DNA of 6,863 nucleotides, from assembly GCA_003561495.1 (NCBI GenBank), contig PWWM01000208.1:1-6863 (forward strand). The letters run 5' to 3'. Every line of letters starts with the position of its first letter. The stretch's first letter is position 1. Under the pieces are notes generated by a model. That model saw only the letters and a program-made list of their open reading frames with translations, did not search any database and was not told where the DNA came from. Position numbers and translations under genes: made by a program. Source of the DNA: Gammaproteobacteria bacterium. Lineage in GTDB: Bacteria; Pseudomonadota; Gammaproteobacteria; Xanthomonadales; Wenzhouxiangellaceae. Below are positions 1 to 4,770 of the stretch, one piece after another.

Positions 1-427
1 AAGGGGTGAGCTGATCGAGTTGGTAACTGACCGCCGACCCCAGGTTGGCCTCGACCGCCAGCGGCAATTCCACCGGACGCTGCAGGACTTCGTCAGCCGG
101 CAGACACAAACGGATCTCCGGGGCGCCATCGGTAAAGGAATTTAGCAATTCCTGCCAGCGGCCACGCAGAATGTGCGCATCCTCGTCCTTGCCATAAGTA
201 TCCCGATGTTGCGGGTCATCACCGCCGATCCAGACTTCCAGATCCGCACTTTCGAGATCAGCCACCAGCCAGACCGTTGGCCGCGGCGGCATCATGCGCT
301 GGCGCAGGGACTCCGGAACCAACTGGATCAGTTCACCTCCCCACCAGCGAAAGAAAGCCGGTAACGGGCTGGCCCGGTAACGGGCCGTCAGACTGGTCCA
401 GTATTCGTTGACGGCGCTCAAAATCAT
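1..427 (-). CDS. gspL: Type II secretion inner-membrane protein GspL, PilN-like (XpsL type), N-terminal part
   Basis: The first 142 codons are visible; the rest lies beyond the left edge. GspL is a bitopic inner-membrane protein whose cytoplasmic domain binds GspE and whose periplasmic part pairs with GspM. The visible part is cytoplasmic, with no membrane segment yet. It starts MILSAVNEYW, has an aromatic stretch near residues 25-30 (FFRWWGGEL), and then a segment around residues 104-142 (IRLCLPADEVLQRPVELPL, then VEANLGSAVSYQLDQLTP). This resembles the actin-like/PilN-type GspL pattern of a lead beta strand, 'LPxxxxLxRxxxLPxAxExNL' and 'ExDxxTPF'. The ATG at 427 overlaps the gspK stop as ATGA, which suggests translational coupling. 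A PilN-like GspL is what Xanthomonas-type clusters carry. The family call is firm from context and good from sequence; the alternative, PilN of type IV pili, is unlikely next to gspK. Confidence 0.85.
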   Translation of the reverse strand, partial: MILSAVNEYWTSLTARYRASPLPAFFRWWGGELIQLVPESLRQRMMPPRPTVWLVADLESADLEVWIGGDDPQHRDTYGKDEDAHILRGRWQELLNSFTDGAPEIRLCLPADEVLQRPVELPLAVEANLGSAVSYQLDQLTP

Positions 428-1317
428 CGATCCTCTACATGTTCTCGCCAGCGCAATACACGAAACGGCTGGCCGCGAATGTTGGTGCCCGGACGAATCG
501 TGGCCTCAATGGCCGTCCAGGCGCCGTTTTCCAGTGTCGCCCGTGAATAAACACTGAAGGTCCCTCCGCCCCCCTGCAAACTGACCACCTGGCCGTTGGG
601 CATGATCAGGGCCGCCTGGTCCGAGGGATGATACTGGAAACGCTCCTCGATAAAAGCGCGGGCATCATCAATTGTCATGTCCGGCATGGCCGCCAGCACT
701 TCAGCGGGTGCAAACGCCGGGTTGACCTGGCTGGAGCGGCTGTGCACGGTCAAAAGCCCTTCGATTTGCTGAAAAAGCTCCCAGGTCATGCCCATGACCT
801 GTTGCAACTCGTCGACCGACTGGAAGTCCTGATTGGCCGGCCCATAAGGATAACCGGCGGCCAGATAGTCGTCGATTTCGGCCCCATACAGGCGCGGAAT
901 GTCGTCACCATCGCGCCAATCCTCGATTGCGTCGGACAGGTGCCAGGCTTCCAGCTCATCGACACCGTGTGAGATGAACAGTTCGATCAAAAGTTCCGGA
1001 TCGGCCCGGTTGATGTCGATCCGACCCGATTCGTCGGTAATCCGGATTTCGACAATGGCGTCTCCAAACTCGATGTAATGCGGGCGCCCGTCAGGTACCC
1101 AGCGGGTTTCCAGGTCCGGATTGCGCATCTCGAATGCGGCCCGGTGAATACCAGCCTCGGCGGCATAACGCGCCTCGGTGACATCAAACAGGAATCGGGC
1201 CTGCAGGGTCTCGGTCCGGGCCAGCACGGCGTAGATGCCGACCACGATGGTCAGCAATACCAGCACCCAAAGCACGACGATCAGGGCAATGCCGCGTTGA
1301 TGAAAGCGCCTGCTCAT
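424..1317 (-). CDS. gspK: Type II secretion minor pseudopilin GspK (tip)
   Basis: The protein has 297 residues, close to the usual 300-330 for GspK. It begins with a class III (prepilin) signal: a basic leader MSRRFHQRG, predicted cleavage after G9, then a hydrophobic helix starting IALIVVLWVLVLL. Position +5 of the mature protein is Val14 rather than Glu, a known peculiarity of GspK that fits its place at the very tip of the pseudopilus. The large periplasmic part carries family signatures: DESGRIDINRADPELL at residues 95-110, DWRDGDDIPRLYGAE at 133-147, and a second helix-hairpin-like region with QVNPAFAPAEVLAAMP at 197-211. The acidic WRDGDD stretch lies in the region where GspK proteins bind calcium. 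The start is three bases after the gspJ stop, with a purine-rich AGGTAGG just upstream. It ends in an ATGA overlap with gspL. GspI, GspJ and GspK are known to form the ternary tip complex. Confidence 0.95.
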   Translation of the reverse strand: MSRRFHQRGIALIVVLWVLVLLTIVVGIYAVLARTETLQARFLFDVTEARYAAEAGIHRAAFEMRNPDLETRWVPDGRPHYIEFGDAIVEIRITDESGRIDINRADPELLIELFISHGVDELEAWHLSDAIEDWRDGDDIPRLYGAEIDDYLAAGYPYGPANQDFQSVDELQQVMGMTWELFQQIEGLLTVHSRSSQVNPAFAPAEVLAAMPDMTIDDARAFIEERFQYHPSDQAALIMPNGQVVSLQGGGGTFSVYSRATLENGAWTAIEATIRPGTNIRGQPFRVLRWREHVEDR

Positions 1318-1320
1318 CGC

Positions 1321-2091
1321 CTACCTGCGAGCTCGCTCACGGCGTCGATCACCGCCGCGAATAAGATCATCCGGGCGACGGATCTGTCCGGGACGCGCCT
1401 GCGGGCCGGCGATTGAATCCACCATGACCGGGGCGTACAGGTCCGGCCAGACCAGACCATTGTCGCGGTCCAGATCACCCTCCAGCACGACGGCCAGTGG
1501 CAATTGGTCGGTCTCTTCCCAGAAGTCATCCCAGAAGGTGTCGAAACCCTCCTCGTCCTGACCCAGGTACAAAAAGGACGCATCACGAAAACCGCTCATC
1601 AGGACGATGCCCTCGGTCTGCTCGATTTCGCCCGGCTCGTAGCCGTTGAGCATCGCGTAGTAGTAGACCAGTTCCATGCCATCAACCCCACGCTCCAGCG
1701 AAATCTGCTGGACGTAGGAACCGCCGAAACTGAGATACCCCGGCATGGGTGCAATGAAACGCACCCGGTCGCGTTCGCCCTCGAAGCGGATCTGCATGCC
1801 CTCCTCGTCGCCTTCCTCGATGATCAGGTTCTGAGCCAGACTGAGCTGGCGACGAATGAACTGGTGGGTGACCCGTAACTGGTTGGTTTCCTCGATCAGG
1901 GCCTCGCCACTGGCAGTCGCCCGGTTGCTGGCCCGAAAGCCACCATAGGCCAGCGCCATGATCAATGCCACCAGGGTAATCGCCAGCATCACCTCGATCA
2001 GGGTAAAACCGCCTTGCCGGACCTGGCCGCCGTGCGTCACCGACAACGGCGTGGTCTTCAGGGCATCGGATAGGGGCAGCATCGACAGCAT
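1321..2091 (-). CDS. gspJ: Type II secretion minor pseudopilin GspJ
   Basis: The protein has 256 residues from the ATG at 2091. The prepilin motif is QGG|FTLIEVMLAITLVALIM, cleaved after G28, with the conserved Glu at mature position 5. The following helix and beta-rich domain (for example DRVRFIAPMPGYLSFGG and VDGMELVYYY) fit GspJ, which joins GspI and GspK in the pseudopilus tip. The start is uncertain. The ATG at 2091 lies one base after the gspI stop and has GGGG about 7 nt upstream. A second ATG at 2082 has AGGA 8 nt upstream. Either gives a long leader (28 or 25 residues); a GTG 11 codons before the cleavage site would give an ordinary leader but has no clear ribosome site. The acidic middle (EEGFDTFWDDFWEET) and the very basic C-terminal tail (IRRPDDLIRGGDRRRERARR) are noteworthy. 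At about 228 mature residues it is slightly long for the family. Confidence 0.93.
   Translation of the reverse strand: MLSMLPLSDALKTTPLSVTHGGQVRQGGFTLIEVMLAITLVALIMALAYGGFRASNRATASGEALIEETNQLRVTHQFIRRQLSLAQNLIIEEGDEEGMQIRFEGERDRVRFIAPMPGYLSFGGSYVQQISLERGVDGMELVYYYAMLNGYEPGEIEQTEGIVLMSGFRDASFLYLGQDEEGFDTFWDDFWEETDQLPLAVVLEGDLDRDNGLVWPDLYAPVMVDSIAGPQARPGQIRRPDDLIRGGDRRRERARR
1991..2016 (-). repeat. 26-bp direct repeat, copy in gspJ
   Basis: This stretch is identical over 26 bases to 2478-2503 in gspI. In both genes it encodes the prepilin cleavage region QGG|FTLIEV, with the same codon chosen at every position. Identity at synonymous sites goes beyond what protein conservation requires. Confidence 0.9.
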
Positions 2092-2092
2092 C

Positions 2093-2521
2093 CTACATCC
2101 CCGCCCGCTGACGCTCTTCCCAGTGCATATCGACACTGCGCAGAGTGGTAAAGACGGCCTCGCGCGGGCGCTCATCACCCCACTCCACGACCAATTCCAG
2201 CCGGTACAAGGCAATCGGCAAATCGACCACATCCACGCCCATGGCATCAAACATCATTTCTTCGGAAACATCCAGCGTCCAGGAAAAGCGATCATCAAAA
2301 CGCCCCGACGTGCGGCCCGGCTCGATCATCTGCTCCAATCCTGCACTATCGAGCTTGGTCTGCGCCCACAGCGCCGCCTGGGTGTAATCCCCGGCCCGTC
2401 GGGTGTTCTGCATCGAGGTCGACAGGACCTGCAACACCACGCCAAACAACAGGGCAAACACGGCGAATGCCGCCATGACCTCGATCAGGGTAAAACCGCC
2501 TTGGGATCGTGATGGTTTCAT
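2093..2521 (-). CDS. gspI: Type II secretion minor pseudopilin GspI
   Basis: The protein has 142 residues, a typical length for GspI. It starts with the short basic leader MKPSRSQGG, is predicted to be cut after G9, and continues FTLIEVMAAFAVFALLFGVVL with the conserved Glu at mature position 5. The region after the helix (residues around 36-50, TRRAGDYTQAALWAQTKLD) matches the GspI pattern in which an 'A..A..K' helix follows the membrane segment. GspI is the tip pseudopilin that initiates pseudopilus assembly with GspJ and GspK. The ATG at 2521 was chosen because it overlaps the gspH stop as ATGA and gives a normal leader. An upstream in-frame ATG at 2578 would add 19 residues that lie inside gspH and look like a shadow. 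It ends TAG at 2093, one base from the first possible gspJ ATG. Confidence 0.93.
   Translation of the reverse strand: MKPSRSQGGFTLIEVMAAFAVFALLFGVVLQVLSTSMQNTRRAGDYTQAALWAQTKLDSAGLEQMIEPGRTSGRFDDRFSWTLDVSEEMMFDAMGVDVVDLPIALYRLELVVEWGDERPREAVFTTLRSVDMHWEERQRAGM
2478..2503 (-). repeat. 26-bp direct repeat, copy in gspI
   Basis: Partner of the copy at 1991-2016 in gspJ, 487 bp away in the same orientation and in the same reading frame relative to each gene. Recombination between them would remove 487 bp, which is not a multiple of three, but because both copies sit at equivalent codons it would leave an in-frame gspI-leader/gspJ fusion. Confidence 0.9.
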
Positions 2522-3045
2522 TGCACGTCCCGCTCCAGGCCGATCTCGCCGGTCAGCCAACCGACCGTGACATGCCATTCGCGGCCATCGATGCTCAGCA
2601 CCACACTGCCGCCAGTCGATGCACCGTCCGGATAGAAGCGAATGCCACCGGCTCGCTCACCGGTCAGTTCCGAACGCGCGGTATTGAGCGTGATATCCAG
2701 CCCTTCGGGCAACTGAACCGGATCGCGCCCCGGTGCCTGCCAGGTTCGCGCCTCGGCATCCACTCGAAAAACCTTTTGCTGGCGCTGAACGATGGCCTGC
2801 CCCCGGGCATAGCGAAGATCGGCAGTCAGCTCACGCGCGGCATTGCGAATCTCGGCGCCGGACACCGAGCGGGTCACGGAAACGCCAACGACTGCAAACA
2901 GCAAGGCCACCAGCACCATCACCACCATCAACTCCAGCAGCGAAAAACCGCCTGACCGCCCAAATCCAGGACCTGAACGTCCGAGTCCCGAGTCCCGAGT
3001 CCCGAGTCCCGATCGACCGAAACTGCGACTTCGGCAAAGCGCCAT
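2518..3045 (-). CDS. gspH: Type II secretion minor pseudopilin GspH with repeat-expanded leader
   Basis: The protein has 175 residues from the ATG at 3045, which has a GGAG ribosome site at 3051-3054, five bases upstream. The prepilin motif is RSGG|FSLLELMVVMVLVALLF, cut after G33, with Glu38 at mature position 5. The periplasmic part has the GspH/FimT domain, including GIRFYPDGASTGGSVVLSIDG. GspH is thought to link the GspI-J-K tip to the GspG shaft. The leader is unusual: 33 residues, rich in Gly, Arg and Ser (SGLGTRDSGLGRSG), because four copies of a 7-bp repeat lie within it. I see no in-frame ATG, GTG or TTG between the repeat and the cleavage site, so the reading frame depends on repeat number. 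The next gene, gspI, starts in an ATGA overlap. An in-frame ATG further upstream at 3087 would overlap gspG and has no support. Confidence 0.9.
   Translation of the reverse strand: MALCRSRSFGRSGLGTRDSGLGRSGPGFGRSGGFSLLELMVVMVLVALLFAVVGVSVTRSVSGAEIRNAARELTADLRYARGQAIVQRQQKVFRVDAEARTWQAPGRDPVQLPEGLDITLNTARSELTGERAGGIRFYPDGASTGGSVVLSIDGREWHVTVGWLTGEIGLERDVQ
2979..3012 (-). repeat. Heptanucleotide tandem repeat inside the gspH leader
   Basis: Four perfect copies of the 7-bp unit GTCCCGA (plus strand; TCGGGAC on the coding strand) occupy 2985-3012, preceded by a degenerate 6-bp copy GTCCGA at 2979-2984. The unit is not a multiple of three, so each copy is read in a different frame, giving the peptide SGLGTRDSGLG. 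Heptamer repeats of a similar kind are, from memory, common between genes in Xanthomonadaceae genomes; here one is inside a coding sequence. Gain or loss of one unit would shift the gspH frame. Confidence 0.95.
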
Positions 3046-3050
3046 GAAAA

Positions 3051-3054
3051 CTCC
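3051..3054 (-). promoter_or_regulatory. Ribosome binding site of gspH
   Basis: GGAG on the minus strand, five bases before the ATG at 3045. It decides the start of gspH upstream of the tandem repeat and argues that the long repeat-containing leader is really translated. Confidence 0.7.
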
Positions 3055-3077
3055 GTCAGACTGAATCGGGCACCCGA

Positions 3078-3488
3078 TCAATCCCAATTCGTGATCGGTC
3101 GATTGATGCCCTCACCGCCCGGCGACCCGTCCGCGCCGTTGGAAAAGATGTCATAGGACCGATGCTGACCCGGGTAGCGATAGTTGTAGGGATTGTCCCA
3201 GGGATCAACCAGGTTGGAAGCATTCACGTACGGCCCGTTCCAGTTGCGGGCATTGGCCGGGCGCTCGACCAGTTCGCGCAGCTCGCGCGGGGGGCGGCCC
3301 GAGTCCAGGTAGAACTCGTCGACAGCCATCGACAATCGCTGAATCTCGGCCTGGGCCGCGCGCACCTTGGCGTCCTCGCCGCGCTGCATGATGTTGGGCA
3401 CCACAAGCCCCGCAATCAAACCGAGAATCACCAGTACCACCAGCAATTCAATCAGTGAAAAACCCCGTGTTGCAGTCATCGTCTTCAT
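3078..3488 (-). CDS. gspG: Type II secretion major pseudopilin GspG
   Basis: The protein has 136 residues, normal for GspG. It begins MKTMTATRG|FSLIELLVVLVILGLIAGLV, is predicted to be cleaved after G9, and has Glu14 at mature position 5. The GspG signatures follow: VVPNIMQRGEDAKVRAAQAEI (residues 29-49), WNGPYV at 83-88, DPWDNPYNYRYPGQH at 95-109 and YDIFSNGADGSPGGEG at 112-127. GspG polymerises into the periplasmic pseudopilus that pushes substrates through the secretin. The C-terminal loop ends GINRPITNWD, without the Asp residues of the usual 'DADI' calcium-loop segment. A second ATG at 3479 (Met4) is also possible: AGGA lies about 10 nt before it and only 2 nt before the first ATG, and the leader would be six residues. 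A 70-bp gap before the gene fits the need for more GspG than its neighbours. Confidence 0.96.
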   Translation of the reverse strand: MKTMTATRGFSLIELLVVLVILGLIAGLVVPNIMQRGEDAKVRAAQAEIQRLSMAVDEFYLDSGRPPRELRELVERPANARNWNGPYVNASNLVDPWDNPYNYRYPGQHRSYDIFSNGADGSPGGEGINRPITNWD

Positions 3489-3558
3489 TTCCTACCAAAC
3501 CTCTTTTCATGGTCCCGATCCGATGCGGAGGGGACAGACTCCTTACACACTTAGAAAA
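3489..3558 (-). other. gspF-gspG intergenic spacer with GGGGACAGACT sequence
   Basis: This 70-bp spacer is among the larger non-coding gaps inside the operon. It holds GGAGGGGACAGACTCC on the plus strand (3527-3542), resembling the GGGGACAGA core of short repeats that I remember as common and scattered in proteobacterial genomes. A 5-bp inverted pair (GTCCC at 3512-3516 with GGGAC at 3531-3535) could form only a weak hairpin. AGAGG and AGGA precede the gspG start. There is no convincing terminator. Confidence 0.4.
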
Positions 3559-3570
3559 TCAGGCAATCAA
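3542..3570 (-). promoter_or_regulatory. Possible weak promoter for gspG
   Basis: On the minus strand TTGATT (3570-3565) and TGTAAG (3547-3542) are separated by exactly 17 bp; each matches four of six sigma-70 consensus bases. The -35 lies in the last codons of gspF. An internal promoter would explain higher GspG levels, but a match this weak can arise by chance. Confidence 0.25.
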
Positions 3571-4770
3571 TTCGTTCACACTCAGAATCGCCATCAATAC
3601 CGACATCACGATCACACCGATCAGGAAGGCCAGCGCCAGGGTCAACACCGGCACCAGCATCGCCATCAACCGGTCAATGGTCACGCTGACCTCGCGATCA
3701 TAGGTATCGGCGACCTTGAGCAGCATTTCGTCGAGCTTGCCGGTTTCCTCGCCGACATTGACCATTTGCAGGGCCAGGCGGGGAAAGTTGCCGTTCTGCG
3801 CCAGGGCGCGAGCCATCGGCGTTCCGGTCTTGACCTGCTTGGCCGCCTCGGCCACATCGTCTGCCAAAACCGTATTGGTCATGACATTTTTGGCGATCGA
3901 AAGTGCCGACAACAGGGGCACGCCGTTGACCAGCAAAGTGCCGGTGGTGCGGCTCAGGCGGGCTGTTTCGATCTTGGCGATGACATCGCCCACCCATTTC
4001 ATGGCGAGAAAGCGCGCATCCCAGCGACGCCTGGAAACCGGCGATCGCATCTGCATGCGAAACCACACCACGATCAGCACGAAGAAACCCACCAGAGCCC
4101 ACCAGAAATTCTGCAGGATGTCGCCCACACCGACCACGATCCGGGTCAGCATCGGCAGATCGCCACCGAAATCCTCGAACATCGGAGTGAACTGCGGGAT
4201 CACGTAAATCATCAGCAACATCAGCGAAGCAATGGCCAGCACCACCAGCAGGGCCGGATAAATCAGTGCCGAGATGACGCTGTCCTTCAATTCCTTGGCC
4301 CGTTCCAGGTACTCGGCCATGCGCGAAAGCGTCTGATCGAGTGACCCGCCGATTTCACCGGCCCGAACCATGTTGATGTAAAAACGCGAGAAGACGCCAT
4401 GGCGTGCCTCCAGGCCCTCGGATAGCGATCCGCCTTCACGCACATGATTTCGAATTTTTTCGATGGTCGACTCGACCCGCTCGTTTTCGGCCAGCTCGGT
4501 CAGGATGCCCAGCGAGCGATCCAGCGGCAGGCCGGCGCTGAGCAGTGTTGACAACTGCTGGGTCATGTCACCAATCTCGCGCTGAGAGAGCCCGCGCTTG
4601 CCACGAAACAGCGACTCCAGGCGAAAACCGGACCCGACTTCGCGGGCATTCACCGGGATGTTGCCGGACTCCTGCAGATGGGCAATGACCAGCTCGGAAC
4701 TCGGCGCCTCCATCTCACCCGTCAGGGTTTCTCCAGTCGGCGAGACCGCCTTGTACTCGAACAGTGGCAT
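3559..4770 (-). CDS. gspF: Type II secretion inner-membrane platform protein GspF
   Basis: The protein has 403 residues, the usual length for GspF, the polytopic membrane protein at the centre of the assembly platform that couples GspE ATP hydrolysis to pseudopilus growth. It starts MPLFEYKAVSPTGETLTGEM, a typical GspF beginning. Two copies of the T2SSF domain are visible, at about 70-190 and 272-394. Both carry the repeat pattern: GLPLDRSLGIL...GGSLSEGLE...MVRAGEIGGSLDQTL in the first, and GVPLLSALSIAK...GTPMARALA...MVNVGEETGKLDEML in the second. Three membrane segments lie at about 166-192, 222-238 and 370-397. The start directly abuts the gspE stop (TAA then ATG) and has a good AGGAAG ribosome site five bases upstream, inside the end of gspE. 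PilC of type IV pili is the nearest alternative, ruled out by the surrounding genes. Confidence 0.97.
   Translation of the reverse strand: MPLFEYKAVSPTGETLTGEMEAPSSELVIAHLQESGNIPVNAREVGSGFRLESLFRGKRGLSQREIGDMTQQLSTLLSAGLPLDRSLGILTELAENERVESTIEKIRNHVREGGSLSEGLEARHGVFSRFYINMVRAGEIGGSLDQTLSRMAEYLERAKELKDSVISALIYPALLVVLAIASLMLLMIYVIPQFTPMFEDFGGDLPMLTRIVVGVGDILQNFWWALVGFFVLIVVWFRMQMRSPVSRRRWDARFLAMKWVGDVIAKIETARLSRTTGTLLVNGVPLLSALSIAKNVMTNTVLADDVAEAAKQVKTGTPMARALAQNGNFPRLALQMVNVGEETGKLDEMLLKVADTYDREVSVTIDRLMAMLVPVLTLALAFLIGVIVMSVLMAILSVNELIA

Noticed and set aside
358..385. 12-bp direct repeat CCGGTAACGGGC (358-369 and 374-385) in gspL
   Set aside because: Short, within coding sequence, not in multiple copies; most likely chance in GC-rich DNA.
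2522..2578. Extended GspI N-terminus from the ATG at 2578
   Set aside because: The extra residues lie wholly within gspH and would give an abnormal leader; the ATGA-overlap start is better.
3367..4344. Long open plus-strand frame, 325 codons, opposite gspF and gspG
   Set aside because: It is rich in His and Gln, has no domain-like pattern, and lies antisense to two well-supported genes; it is open because of GC-biased codon use.
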